A stretch of DNA of 64,000 nucleotides from Cryptomeria japonica (lineage: Eukaryota > Streptophyta > Pinopsida > Cupressales > Cupressaceae). Shown in pieces: positions 1 to 13,290 of the stretch. Position numbers and translations under genes: made by a program. The stretch lies in contig NC_081406.1 of the NCBI RefSeq assembly GCF_030272615.1, positions 243,591,218 through 243,655,217 on the forward strand. Reading direction: 5' to 3'. Numbering within the stretch: position 1 is the stretch's first letter; each line of letters begins with the position of its first letter. A model generated the notes under the pieces. It did not search any database, had not been told where the DNA came from, and worked only from the letters and a program-made list of their open reading frames with translations.

Positions 1-290
1 TGTGCAATTTTTGTTTTCAAAGTACAATGTGTTGATCATGGTATTTTTAATTGCACTTTAGACTTTAAAGTCCGATGTGCAATTTTGGTTTTCAAAAGAG
101 CATGTCGGACTTTTTTCCCCGACCTGCTATTTTTGGCAGTTTTACTCCCAAGCCTGTTTTGAGTCCCGTTTTTCGATCCGTTTGAGAAATTTGATTTTGA
201 TAAGGATGAATAGCTAATCATCAGTATTGAATGCAGTCATCATGAATTTCAAAGCTTCCTCACAACAAGCCCGAGTCTTCTTCAGGTCAG
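1..290. other. Non-coding start of window with a short repeated motif
   Basis: No supported gene. The phrase tgtgcaattttNgttttcaaa occurs at the very start and again near 77, about 76 bases apart, so this is a short imperfect direct repeat. It lies just upstream of the decayed ORF cluster and may be the untranslated leader of the same element, whose left end would be outside the window. Confidence 0.4.
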
Positions 291-3200
291 TTGGAATCTT
301 CTCCAAGTAAAGCTTCATCAAGAAAGATGAAGTACAAGTATGACAAGTACTTGAATCTCTATCCAGAGAGTTCAGTAGACTCAGATATCAAGGAAATCAG
401 AGACACTGAAATTGGTCATGTAGATATGCAAGAATTTGTTGACCGGGTTCAGAAGGCACCTGCTCGGCTACCAGTTTGATCAAATTTGAGCTGCATAAGT
501 ATGCGTCTTTCCCAGTTGCGGCTCATGATCCTGAATTTGTACTGGCAATAGTAGATCACTTTGATCCCAATACAAGGAAAGTAAAGGATGTTGATCATAA
601 CGTCATCATGACCCTAGATAGTGTGTTCTTTAATAGTGTTTTCAAGGGTTCACCAATTGATGTAGTGGCTGATATTTCTCAAGAGAGTGCTCAAGAGTAC
701 TACGAGAAACATGAGGACAAATGCAAAAAGGTGATCAATACTGTTTATCTCTCCGCTGCAAGGAGTTCCCTCACCTCACGATGGCCTCAGTCCTTCCAAA
801 GGAGTGATTTTAATGAGGAATATAACGACATGGTCACCATGTTATCCAGAGTGAGGGGGTTAAAAGACTCATTATTTTCAAAACTGGACATCTTATTACA
901 TAAATATAATCAGAAAGTGGGCCCAAGAATCGATTGGGGAGAGAAGATCAGTGATGCACTTTGTGCTCAATTGAAGGAGGTCAAGGTGACACTGAAGTTT
1001 TACATGACCTCATACCTAGTTTACGTAGTTGCTTCAATGAGGCAATACCCAGGCTTGTCTACCAAGGGTGATAGGAGAGTGGTGCCCATATTTGAGTATT
1101 ATGATCAGCTTACCATCAAGAATCAAGGTAACCACTGTAGAAGAGTTAACGATGCTTTCTTTGCTGTGTGGAAATGTATGTTTGATAAGGACCTTCAAAA
1201 GTAGAGATTGTCAGAGGCCGCCTACAACAAGGTATCTCATTATGGTTGTGTTTTTCTTCAATTTCCTACATTCACCTACATCCAAATCGGATGTTTTTTG
1301 GGAGAGCCATTTATTCTACCAAGGTTCCCTTCAGACAAGATCATTCTTATGGAGTTGTGCAGGCAATTGATTAGTGTGCATGAGAAACAATCACAAGCAC
1401 ATAAGACTGGGCTGAAATTTCCAGAAACAATCAGTAGGTACTCAGTACTAACCAACCCTAAAGCCAAGAATATGGAAGAAGAAATGCAATGGAATACCAT
1501 GCGAAGATGCAAGGCACGAAACAATTTTGACTTTCGTGGCATAAAGAGAAAACTCGGGAGGAGTTATACTCATGTCTATAGGTTTGATGATGTTTGGGCA
1601 GATTGTCAGAATGAGGAGGATATAAGAAGGATGGATTTCAGTCATCTTACTTTGGAACAAATTGAAAATTTGGATTTAGCTAAAATCCCAATGACCATGG
1701 AAGACAAGATGACATAGTGGACCATGTTTATTATGAGAAGAAGATTGCTGACTCCACACTTCCACTTGTGCAATAGTCGAAGAAAGAAAGCAAATATATT
1801 ACTCAGAGGATCTCTCCTATCTTAGCAAACACCAATGATTGGTTGCTGAAAAAGAATCTCAGGATGAAACAGCTTCATGCTAGTTCAGGAGATGATGAAA
1901 ATAGTGATGGCCCATTAGGCAAGACAGCTATAGCTAAAACAAGAACAAAGAGTAGGGCAGACCCACAAGCACTATCCTCGGCTCTTGTGCTACAATCGAA
2001 AGGTAAAGGACCCAAAATGAAATTTATAGTTAAAGGGTCAAAGAAAGGTGAATCATTATCTACATCATAGGAAGTAGTAGCGAAAGAGCCAGAACAACCG
2101 CCTACCAGTAGAGTTGGAAAAGGAAAAGAGATTGAAGAAGGTGAAATTCCTCAACAAGAGGAAATACAGGCAGAAGAAGTATCACACCCAGCTGAAGTTG
2201 ATGCATAGATTACCTCACAAGTACTCGTCCACTCTATTGAATCCGACTCAGACTCTGACCAAGAGGATGAGGATTTTTGAGAAGATGGAGATCTAAGTAT
2301 GGGCATGACACAATCAGAGACCGTTGGTCAGTTTTTCACAATAACCAACTTCTCTAATTTAGATGATATCCCTTCATCTACTTTTGAATCCACAATGATG
2401 GATTTTAATGAAACCTTAGAAGATGCACTTGCAGAACATGTTTCAGTAGACTTACCGGTCACTACCACCACCACCACAGCAATTCCTCCATTAGTAAGTG
2501 CTGAAGTTGCATTCATGGCACCCTCAAATCTCTCGTCTGTAACTAAGGAGTTAGAAGCAACAAATACCCGCTAGATACCTCAATATCAGCACCATCAATG
2601 ACGCTCACTACTACTCCCAGCTCCAGTCAACCTGCTCCCAAAGCTTCAACTCAAAATCAATAAGGAGCTACTACTCCATCACCCAATCCAGAACTACCCC
2701 CTTGGATGGATGTAGTGGCCCCTAAAAGGAAAAAAATAGGTGATCTCTCCAGACGAGTTTGACTTTGAACTTTTGGTTCCTCCAAAGCCTAAGGGAACAA
2801 AAAAGCCAAAGATGGTATCTCGGGTGGTAGTAGACTCAGCTTCTAAGAGAAAATATGTTGAAGTTATGGTGCCATCGTCACACAAGGACAAAGGCAACAT
2901 AAGATCTGAAGATTATTCCATGCAGGTCATAGAGCTCGGGGTGGAAACACATGAGAGTGTGAAATTGGATTCACAGACAGCCTTTAATTTCTTGTTGAGA
3001 AGATTGGATCAAGAGAGGGATTAGAAAAATATCTTGAAGCAGAAGTGTGAACAGCTGACCAACGTTCTTCTAAAGGTAACACAATCTTCTCAAGAGGTTG
3101 AACCCATAGGATCCTCAATAGATATCGAAGCCCTCAAGAAGATTGAACATGTGGGAGGTAAAGGCCGAGTGCTGGATGAGTGGATCTCATGACTAAGTTC

Positions 3201-3870
3201 AAAAGGCTCTCATCTTTTGAGCTCAATAGTGGGACTATTGTTAGATTATGAAGTGATCCAGAGTCAGATACAAGGACTCAAAACCTTTTTATCATAGGAT
3301 ATTGAGGAAGTTGTGAAAAGTAATACCTTGTGGAGCAAAATGGAGGACTTCAGGATAGATGTCCTGGTTGAGAATAAGGTAATTCCCACAAGGGATAAGT
3401 ACATTCAGATCTTATCTTTATTATCTCATAAGAAAGAGACAATGAAGTTAATAATTGCGGAGCTAGACTAGGAGAAAAAAGAAGGTGATGATGAGGTTGA
3501 CCTCATTTTTGCCAAAGTTGGTGTTCTCCCTTTCTATTTATATGATGGTGATCAAAATCTTGTCACTGCTGAAGTTGTAATGCAGTAATTCCTTTCCTTG
3601 ATAGATCAATGCGCGGGACAATATTTCTCACTCGATATATTCGATAAAGTATTTGAAATCCAGATCATTTTTGAAGTCCTCGCATCCATGCTGAAGGATG
3701 TTAAAAAGAAGCAGATGAAGATTCAAGATGCAATTTTCCGCGTCTAAGTCATCACAAGTTCTACCTCGATGCCGAATGAAGCAGAGATGAAATCCATCCT
3801 TGCTAAATTTGAAGAATTCCAAAAATCCAATGAAGAAGAGAATCAAGAATGAAGTACCTCCTTTTGGCAC
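291..3870 (+). pseudogene. Decayed transposon-type ORF cluster, family not recognised
   Basis: The longest open pieces are 476-1204 and 1208-1717, in the same frame and separated by one TAG. A frameshift near 1710 links them to frame 1, where coding-like sequence resumes (1720-2070, then 2299-2574, 2740-3024 and on to about 3850). The first 400 residues look globular, with a recognisable stretch around GCFLGEPFILPRFPSDK. Later parts are acidic, lysine-rich, and Ser/Thr-rich, with possible coiled coil near the end. Many interrupting stops are TAG or TGA where CAG, CAA or CGA would be expected, which suits decay of methylated DNA. I see no gag zinc knuckle, RT or integrase motif. It may be the ORF of a non-autonomous LTR element. 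I do not assign a function; coding origin is likely, family unknown. Confidence 0.5.
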
Positions 3871-4765
3871 CTTTTCTTCGTGCAGTTGCACCGATAGATG
3901 TTGTCAATTTTTGTGCAGCTGCACATTTTCTTTATGTAGTAGTTGTAGTAAAATGGGACTGTGTAGTTGAATAAGTCAACTATGCCCACCTTTTTCTCAA
4001 CTTCTTTTCCTATATAAGGAGGACCTCTTTTGTAAATATTTTATCTTTTTCATGCTTAGCAAAACTCTGTAGATTTTTTATCCCAACTAAGACTTTGGAC
4101 TTTTTGTGGTTTAAATCGTATCAAACAAATAAAGAAAATAGTTTTGTTGATCACAAACTTTGTGTTGTATCAAGAAAATCATTTATATAATTTAATGTTC
4201 CTATGTCCATTGAATATATATTATCTTTACTTCTTTGATCTTTAAGATATTGCTATGTGGTTAGAGAGCTCTCAAATCTTGCAAAGTAGACTTTGTGCTC
4301 TTAGCATACTTGAGAAATCTACTGATAAATTAAGTAACTTGTGGTAAGCTTTGTATTGTTGCAGTTATTTGTAGTTTAATGGATTAGGATTCTATACTTA
4401 AAGACTTTGAGCTTTAAACTAAGTTTCTAATTGTTTAATTTGTAACAATCAGTGTGAATTATTGTTACTTTAAAGGAGACTTTGTGTTGCTTAATAGTAA
4501 CTCTTGGTGTAGTTTATTAGATTAATAATTATTTTCTTTAAGTATCTGAAGATGTAGAGAAATTGTAACTAGGTGAAGGGAGAATACATAAACTCAGAAA
4601 AATGAGAGTTATATGCCCAACACCAACCCACAAATTTAATTTCTTATTAATTAGAGGAGAAATTTCATAGGGAACCTCCCCTTGATGAGAGGAGAGATTA
4701 ATTTCTCAGCATAGCGTTGTGTGAATTATATATTTTGTCATTAGTACACTGGTGACAAAATATTC
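3871..4765 (+). other. Untranslated region with TATA box, possible LTR
   Basis: No ORF. A good TATA box (cctatataaggagg) lies at about 4009-4022, followed by AT-rich sequence with no coding signal. Position just after the decayed ORFs and just before an abruptly starting Gypsy RT suggests a 3' LTR or UTR of the upstream element. I could not find a matching LTR copy or a target-site duplication. Confidence 0.3.
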
Positions 4766-7570
4766 ACCCAATAATAGCTAGACATGAAATGCTCTCCTTA
4801 ATGAATGGATTTTTAGGGTGTAATCAGATTAAAATTGCAACAAAAGATCAACACAAGACAACCTTCACTACTCCTTGGAGAATATTTTGCTATCAAGTAA
4901 TGTCTGTTGGACTCAAGAATGTTGGGGCTACCTATTAGAGAGCTATGACTACAATATTCCATGATATTCTCTATGACATCATGGAGGACTATGTATATGA
5001 CCTCTTTGGAAAGTAAAAAACAAGAGGACACATTGATGTGCTTACAAAATCTCTGGACGTCTTGAGAAACACAAAGTATGACATAATCCCTAGAAATGTG
5101 TCTTTGGCATCACTTAAAGAAAACTCCTAGGATTGATTGTGTCAAAGTGAGACATTGGGTTCAACCTTGCAAAAGTTAAATCTATAATGAACATGTCACC
5201 TCCTTGGAATTTCAAACAATTGTGCATTCTACAAGGTAAGCTTCAAGCGATCCACTAGTTTATTACTCAACTTACTTTGCAAGGATACAAAATTTCAGTG
5301 GGATTGTCTCTGTCAAAAGGCTTTTGAGAAACTCAAGGAATACCTTGCATCCTTGTTAGTCTTGATGTCTCCTCTTCTAGATCAACCTCTTCTCCTATGC
5401 ATATCAGCTACAACAGTTGTTGTGGGAGCACTTTTGGCACAAGTAGATGAACAAGGAAAAGAAAGAGATATCTAGTATATCAGCCATATGTTAGTGGGTT
5501 ATAATCTCAATTAAACATCAATTGAGAGGGTATGTCTTGTTGTGGTTTTTAGTACTTAAAAAATTTGATACTATATGCTTAATCAAATCTTCAAACTCAT
5601 CACCAAATTTGACCCACTCAAGGACCTCATTTCTAAAGCATCTCTAAGAGAAGAATAGCTAAATGGGTCATGATCTTGAGTGAATTTGATATCGAGTATG
5701 TGGACTAAAAATATATAAAAGGACAAGTCATTGTTGATCAATTAGCTGAAGAACCTTTGCAAGAAGACCATCCATTTACCACAGAGTTTCCTAATGATGC
5801 CATTATGACAATCACACAATCCACCCAATATAAATTTTAATTTGATGGCTCCTACACACAACAAGGTTTGGGGGAAAACATCTTGTTCATTTCAGCTCAA
5901 GGCGATTGTACACCAAAGTCTTAAAAGCTAGCATCCCAATGCACCAATAACATCGCTGAATATGAGGCACTCATCACATGACTTCACATAACTATCAAGT
6001 AGAAATCATTGATCTTTGTTTCTATGCAACTAGTCATTAAACAAGTCAATGATGAATGTCAAACTAAGGACGATAAGTTTCTCTCATAGAATGGTTGAAG
6101 ATTTTAAGCAATATATCACTTCAATCCAATTTGAGAAGATTCCTTGAGTAAACAACAAATCTACATATGCCATCACTACTGTTGGATCCCTCATACAGAT
6201 ATTTGAAAACAGTCATAAATGTGAATTATCAGTGGAGCATCTTTTGGTACCTGCCTATGACGTACTTGAGTTAGACATGGCATGTGAAATTGTTAGTCTT
6301 TATTCTCCTTGGTATCAAGACATTTGTGCCTACCTTCATCACAATACCATCCCACCTAATCTTATCAAATCCCAACAACAAACCTTCATTTGTTTATCCA
6401 CCTGATACACTATTCTTGGAGATACCCTATATCGAAGGCACTTTGATGGAAGCCTCTTATGGTGTTTAGACAAAGAAGAGGTTGAACAAGATCTATTCGA
6501 GGTACATGAAGGTATCTGTAGGGCACACTTGAGTGGTCTTAATTTTCCTAAAAAGATCCTCAACATGGGTTATTATTGGCCTACAATGGAACAAGAGGCC
6601 TATCAATTTGTGAGGAAATGTCTCACATGTCAGTAGCATGATGATTTGATTCATGCATGCACCTTCAAAATAATTGTAGCCTATTATAACACCTTGGCCC
6701 TTCCACAAAGGGGTCTCAATATTATTGGCAAAATCCATCCCACCTCCTCTAATGGCCACAAATTCATTATAACTACCATTGAATACTTTAGTAAATGGGT
6801 TGAAGTCATTCCCCTCACCTAAATTGCTAGCAATAAAATAGAAAAGTTTATCTTGAATTACCTCATATGTCACTATGGTATCCCGCAGGCCATTATCACG
6901 AATAATGAAAGGCGTTTTAAAAATTAGGGCATATGAGAACTTTGCAAGAAATTGAATAACCAACATCCCTTTCACACCCCCTATTACCTACAAAGGAAAC
7001 AATCAAGGAAGGGCTTATAATAAAACTCTCATCAAAATCCTCAAAAAGATAGTCAATGAAGCTGATCATGATTGGCACTTGCAACTTAATCCCACCTTTT
7101 GGGCCTACCACACTAGTAACCACACTCCTATTGGAGCCACTCCATATTCCCTTGTCTTTTGTTTTGAAGTAGTCATGCTGATTGATATTGAACTTCCATC
7201 TCTAAGGTTATCATTACATCAAATCCTCCCTGAAGAGGAATATATGGTTGCATGAATTCAAGAGTTTTAGTTTCTTGATGAGAGGTGTCTTAATGCCTTA
7301 AATCATCTTCGTGTATATCATAATCACCTCCATCTAAGCTACAACAAAAAGGTCAAAACCTATGAATTTGAAGTTGGTGAGCTTGTCGTTAAAGATAATT
7401 AGCAAAATCTTCAAGACCGAAACAAGAAATGAACATTTGAGCCCAATTGGTTAGGGCCCTACATTATCACTGCTAAGTATGGATCTAGGACCTATCAACT
7501 TGCTACACTTGAAGGAGAACCCTTGGATGAGCCTATGAAAATCATCCATATTAAGAGATTCAATGCCTAG
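4766..7570 (+). pseudogene. Ty3/Gypsy (Tat/Ogre-type) pol remnant: RT, RNase H, second RNase H, integrase
   Basis: The RT starts abruptly inside the palm (HEMLSLMNGFLG), followed by TTPWRIFCYQVM and the active-site box as YVYD instead of YVDD (about 4990). The RNase H part is visible at about 5320-5560 (KLKEYLASLL, ALLAQVDEQGKE). A second RNase H, the Tat-lineage hallmark, is seen near 5820-5990 (FDGSYTQQG, CTNNIAEYEAL). Integrase runs from about 6490 to 7570: a zinc-binding region (CRAHLSGLN, KCLTCQ), a core with HYGIPQAIITNNERRF (the usual DNG reads NNE), and the C-terminal FEPNWLGPYIITAKYGSG. Dozens of stops and frameshifts make it dead. The N-terminal half of RT is missing, so the 5' side was lost or displaced by the unit at 1-4765. 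Confidence 0.88.
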
Positions 7571-8037
7571 TCCTAGGGGCATCCTAGTTTTTAAAAACCT
7601 AAAAAATACAAAAAAATAAAAAAATGTTAAAAATACAAAAAAAATCAAATAAAAATGTAAATAAAAAATAATTCATCCATTAGTGAAAACCACTTTGTGG
7701 CGCTATGGGAAAGTATGTTGGTGAAAACTTATTCTCAAGCGCTAGGGTAAATAAATTAAATCCATAATCTTTTTGGATACTTATTACATACTCATCCCTT
7801 GTTATTCACCCACCCCCATCCGTATCATACCTTTGAGTAGAGAGATTTTTCTACCAACCCTTTATCAAACTTCCATCTTTCCATTCAGTTCATAATGCCA
7901 TACATTCCCCTTGTCATTACCTATCTGTACAAGAGTTCTTCATCTTCTCCTTATGCATTCATTTTCAACATCACTTCCCCCCATCACTCCCCTACCTTTA
8001 GCTAAGATGATGAGTAATCCCAATATTGTAAATAAGG

Positions 8038-8118
8038 ATAATCCCATTACACTGAATTTAATCCCATTACACTGAGATTAATCCCATCACACTAATCTTA
8101 ATCCCATTACACTAAGCT
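8038..8118. repeat. Tandem repeat, unit about 20-22 bp, four copies
   Basis: Four near-identical copies of taatcccattacactgaatt lie head to tail, with small changes (cattacactgag, catcacactaat, cattacactaag). It lies in the post-pol spacer and is non-coding. Confidence 0.8.
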
Positions 8119-9354
8119 TCCCACCAAAATTGAGCTTATTCGACTTCCATGTATCACAAGCACCCACTAGCAATTTGTTACACAAAATAAAACTTGATTC
8201 ATCCTTGCTTGTGTTCCTTAGTTAGCATGTCAATTATCCCCCAGTGATATTTTATCCATCATGCCGATCACGATGTATACTTCCCATGCCTAGCGGTTTT
8301 GTCCAAATCCATGTCCTACCTCTTGGCAAGAGATGTGTGTTGGTCAAAGGAGTTGTTTGCATGTATTGATATTTTGATATGATTTTATATTTTGTCCCAT
8401 GAATATACCTACTTGGACTACCCAAATCTTTCTATATCTTGGTGTGTCTTGATTGGTGTATATTGGGGCATGATTTTTGTTGGTTGGCATTTTTATTAGT
8501 TTTCTTATGCATGATCCAATAAGTCTAGATATAACTTTGAATATAAAGGTATGGCTATGTTGACTATTCTTTGTATATACCCACCAAGTCTCCATAAAAG
8601 ACTTGTGTGCACAAGGATATCCCCATTCTCTCATGCATCATATGTCTCATCGCAGTTATATTGGCACTCGCATGCATAAGATAACTTCTTGTTTGAGAGT
8701 CTAGTCCACACAAAGGGAAATAATTGCTTCTTGGCCTTTATAACCAATGGTGTTGGTATTCCTTCACAATATCAAAACTAGGATTGCTCTCCACATTCAT
8801 GCATAAAAACAATCATATCCTATCCATTTTTAAGCCATCCATCCAACCTATCATATCATCTTCCTATTCCATTTAAATCCTCCATTTTCCCCTAAGGCTC
8901 CAATTTATTCACCCCCTTCTATTTCTTTCTTCCTAGTCCTATGTACTATGGTTGACACAAAAAAAAAAATTGGAGCACCCCCATCTGCATCTTCATTCAC
9001 CATGCATTTATCATCCCCACTAGGCATCTTTCATTTTCATCCCAAACTATTTCCATTTTTCGTACACCTTCATTAATGTTATAAATTTTATTACAAGATA
9101 TTTTGTCAAGAAAAGGTTGGTGTCACTTCCTCGCATTGCATATATTAGGATCATGCAACTCATTATAGGATCATTCCATATTTTTGCTTTTTCATTCATC
9201 TGCATCTACACACTATTAGTCACCATCATACAACTATAATCATTAATCACACTATTCAATTAATATCTCACTTGGACTAGTGCATCTCCCCCCCTTTAAT
9301 AGATCCCTTACATGCATTACCCATCTAGAGTCCCCTAGGATTTGCATACATTTC

Positions 9355-9530
9355 ATTTATTATTTAGACTTGTATTTAGATTCATTTAGGATTTGCATTT
9401 ATATTCATTTAGATTTGCATTTAGATTCATTTCAGTTCATTTAGATTCATTTAGATTCATTTAGATTCATTTAGATTCCTTTAGGTTCATTTAGATTCAT
9501 TTAGATTCCTTTAGGTTCATTTAGATTCAT
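9355..9530. repeat. Tandem repeat of a 10-bp unit (attcatttag)
   Basis: The 10-bp unit attcatttag is iterated over about 170 bp with variants (attcctttag, gttcatttag). In the right half a 30-bp higher-order pattern, unit-unit-variant, repeats. No coding potential. Confidence 0.85.
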
Positions 9531-10249
9531 TAAGTACATTATGCATGTCCTTTCATTTCTTTGCATTCATATGCATTATAATTTACCATGCATATCCATC
9601 ATATTTATATCTTGCATTAAATCATAACCATTTCATTGTCACATACATCATAATATCTACATTACCATAACATATACACTGTCATGAACATACATACACA
9701 TATCCTAATCATGTCATCCATAAATTATGTACTCATACATATGCATATACACACACCCTGCAGCCATAAACCATTAGACATATGCATACATCACTAACAT
9801 CCACATAATACATGCATCCATACAACATATCATCATCATAACATAACTAAATACCACTGATTATCATCACACATACACACTCCATTCTGCTTCACAAATT
9901 GTCAACATCATATACAACACGTCATAAACAACATCACATATACATACATATATGCATCCATCATGCATCCACACACGTTAGTAACATCATAAACATCATG
10001 GTGCATAATAATAATTATAATCATAAGTATACTAAATGTTTATCATAAACTCCATAATCAATTTCCATTTAGACAATAAATAACCACTAGTAAAATCATG
10101 TTGATCTCATATATATCCAAAAATAATGTGTCAAGTCAAAGTACAAGGATATACCCTTAAGGTTAAAAATGGTTGTGCCCATAATATGATCATATATCCT
10201 ATGCTCTCACTATTTGATGGTGTGAGGCCTTCCCATCCTGAGATGGGTC

Positions 10250-12570
10250 TTGGTGGTGGTGGTAGTGGTACCCTCATACTAACTAAGCCACATTAAGCTT
10301 ATGATTGGGTCCTTCCCAATCGTATACTCTCTGCGTAAGAAGGATCCCTCGAATCTTCTAGCACTACCTGATGGTACAAATATTGATGGTACTATGCCTC
10401 TCATCCTACCCACTCCGCATGTGCCTGAGCTACTAGTGTATTTGAAAAAACCTGTGTAAGCCCTTGTGGTACCAACATCTACTAGGATACATCCCTCTTT
10501 CCTCTCAACCATGTGACATCTACCTAGGTCTTGGCTAGCTATCTCTATAACCCATCTAACTTTATCCTCATCCTCTCCAACTCCACCATTGCTCCTCCCC
10601 CATCTCCTGCATGGAATCTTACACTATGTCTCACTCTACCCTATACACATCCCTATTTGTAGTGGTTGTATCCAAGGTTGTCCATAAATTGTCCCTCTTT
10701 GCCTAGAGATTGTCTACTCTTGTCATCTCCTTGTCCACATCTACTTATATACTCACTACATGAGCCCTCTCTGTATCAAGCTCTACCTACATGCTCACAA
10801 CTTGAGCCCTCTCCTCATACATAGATCTATAAAGAGAGTCCCTACTCCTTATAGGCAATCATACTCCTCCTATATAATCATAGGTGCTCATGTGGTTCTA
10901 TCTCTAGGCCCCACCCTCTATCCCCCTTCTTACTCCTTAGCCTGAACCTATCTTGAAGAACCTCTTTGTTCCTATCCTAGTTGTGCCTACGACTATGGTT
11001 GAGGTTGTGGCTGTGCCTATGGTTGTGGTTGTGGTTGTTTTGGTACTTGTCATGACGCACGTCCTCCTACTTGCCTCCTTTGTCTAGGCACTCATGGTGG
11101 TCTCAGCACCCATGCCTATGATGTTGTCGAAGACTCTGCCATCAACATGTCCCCCCCCCCCCATCTCCATAATCCTCATCTCCTCCTACCACGTGATCTA
11201 CTCCATCTCTTCATCTTAATCTAGTACTCTTGGGATGGTCAATCTCATTGGCTTGTGCTGAGCTCACCATGCTGCATACTCTAATGATTTCCTTGCATCA
11301 ATAACATTTGCCCATGGATCCCATGGCACTAGTACTATCGCTAAGAAGATTGATTGATCCCACATCAGATCTATCTGATCCCCCCATACTCTTGTCTCTT
11401 GCATGATGCATGGGTGTGTGAGATCCTTTCCCATCATATCTTGTTGAACCCCAAACTTATTCGTAACCTTGTGCAACAAGTATTAGTCAATGACATGAAA
11501 TATTTGTCTAATCAGACAACATTTGGTCTATATAAAAGATAAATAATAACCATCATCATCCAATTCCTCGCATGTCATGTACGGTCTCTAGGTAAATACA
11601 ATCATATCATCCAAGCATTACCTCTAGTATCCTAATGCATCCATCCTTGTATAGTGTAGAAGGCCCCCTATCTACATACATAAGGGTTTTGTGGCTCCTT
11701 ATCTCTCACCCCAAGCAATCAAAAAATAACTATGTGCTCGAATGCACAAATATGGAGTGTTGTTAGTCTTGTCCCCAAGCTCCTATAGCCCCAATATACA
11801 CACATGTGGATATTATGGTAAAGTTGTCTTAACATCACATATTGCCACAAATAGGTGCCTGCATCCCCTAGAGCCTAATACAAGATCCTCGCCCAACCAA
11901 TAGAAAATTTGTGCTCACTCAGGATTGGCATTAGGCAATTGCTAATCAGCCCAACTACGTATAAGGCTATCTTTAATATGTGTCTCTATCTCTCTATATA
12001 AGCCTCTAGCCTTATTCATGTCTTGTCCATTGGCAATTGATTTGTCTTAAACACCCGCCTAATTTAATGCTCTCCATGATCCACCCTATACTCTAGGATG
12101 ACACCTCAAATTAGGATTAAGAGGATCCTCCGGACGTCCTCTAGTGTGATAAACACCTCTCCTATTGGCAAGTGGAAGCTAAATGTCTTGTTGTGTCATC
12201 TCTTGATCAATGTGGTCACCATCATGTTGTGCACACGCACACATGACCACCTATCCACCCACTCCATTCTTACTACATGGAGGAGCATTTGATCAATCCT
12301 CCCCACCTCCGCTCGTAATCTCATAGTCAGAGGCCATTGCTCCCTAGACTCCACAAGACCTAATTTCTCTTGTATTCATACCCAAATCTAGTCAATTTCT
12401 TTCTCTTCTATTCTAGCCTATTTTTCAACCTACGATAGTCATGGCCTCCCCCTATCTGTCTTCCCCATTTTCCCTTTTCCCTTCTATCTCATTTTTCCTC
12501 TTTGGTAGAGATGTTGTTCCTAATCCCCATATGCTGAACAACACAAACATCCAAACTGAGGTGTCGACAC
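10250..12570 (-). pseudogene. Antisense plant mobile domain (PMD) ORF of the Gypsy element, decayed
   Basis: Read on the minus strand, 12210-12110 gives FHLPIGEVFITLEDVRRIL, the most recognisable signature of the plant mobile domain (Pfam family PMD, also in MAIN/MAIL1). Farther along come an open piece at 11479-11264, a Pro/Gln-rich run at about 11050-10980 (PKQPQPQP pattern, some CAG codons now TAG), a coiled-coil stretch at 10860-10690 (VELDTERAHVV, VDKEMTRVDNL) and an open C-terminal piece at 10512-10279. This PMD, Pro/Gln run, coiled coil, tail order matches the plus-strand ORF at 54100-55866. The gene points opposite to the element's pol and lies between pol and the 3' LTR. Stops and frameshifts make it non-functional. 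Similar antisense extra ORFs are known from Tat-lineage elements; the role of the protein is unknown. Confidence 0.75.
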
Positions 12571-13277
12571 TATTTTATAGATGCTTACATCAAATGACAA
12601 AGATGTCATTCCTTTAGTTCCTCCACCCCTCTACAAACTCCAAACCTTAATCACAAATGTTGATAGAAATATTGACACATGTGAATGTGGTTTGTCGCAT
12701 GTGCATGTGATTCCCCATCTATGTCTGCACCGATTCCTAGGCCCATATGTTAGACCATGGATGTAGATGCCAAACTGACTATCAACGTCAGTGCCCCAAC
12801 CAATTCCCCCCCTCATTAATTTGCAATAAATGACCTAATCTACTAAACCACGAGGTTGGTTATGTTATGTACGAACTCTCCAAGCTCAAGTCGCTGCTGG
12901 TACCGCCTCACCCACTCCCCGCATTGTGCGTGATGTGGAATATTCACCAATATGTTGCTCCTTATTCTCTAGGGCTCTTGTTGCTTTGTAAATTGAGAGT
13001 GCACAAATAACCTCCAATGGGCCCTCCCTAGCCTATACATAGTCCCCCTCTTCACCTTCCTTCATCTATCGTTTATGCCTATTTTCTCCTTTTTCTTTTG
13101 TTCCTTCACCAACTTAATTCTTTCCTACTCATCCTCTACACCTATTTGTTCGAATAACTTGCCCTCAAAATCTTATTTTTTGGCGAAATTCTCGAGAGGG
13201 CATCATCTTTCCATAATTGTCTCTCTATCTTCGTTGGGGCATTTCTATATTTGACTTGGTATTTCACAACACCACAC

Positions 13278-13288
13278 AAAGAGGGGCA
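13278..13288 (+). other. Polypurine tract of the plus-strand Tat element
   Basis: The run aaagaggggca ends 2 bases before the LTR start TGTAGAGACC. The minus-strand element at the other end of the window has the same run directly before its TGTAGACACC LTR start, which supports the call. The tract primes plus-strand DNA synthesis in LTR elements. Confidence 0.75.
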
Positions 13289-13290
13289 CA

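Larger units (their letters stand above)
7571..10250. other. Post-pol spacer of the Gypsy element, no gene seen
   Basis: No coding signal on either strand. It opens with repeated aaaaatacaaaaa-like sequence directly after the integrase end, a feature shared with the minus-strand Tat element (61075-61175). It contains two small tandem arrays (listed separately) and a long CAT/ATG-rich stretch of the cataca type at 9540-10060. It ends at the C-terminal end of the antisense PMD region. Confidence 0.6.

Noticed and set aside
9540-10060. CAT/ATG-rich stretch considered as a satellite or CRISPR-like array
   Set aside because: No fixed unit or spacing; simple composition bias in the spacer of a plant element.
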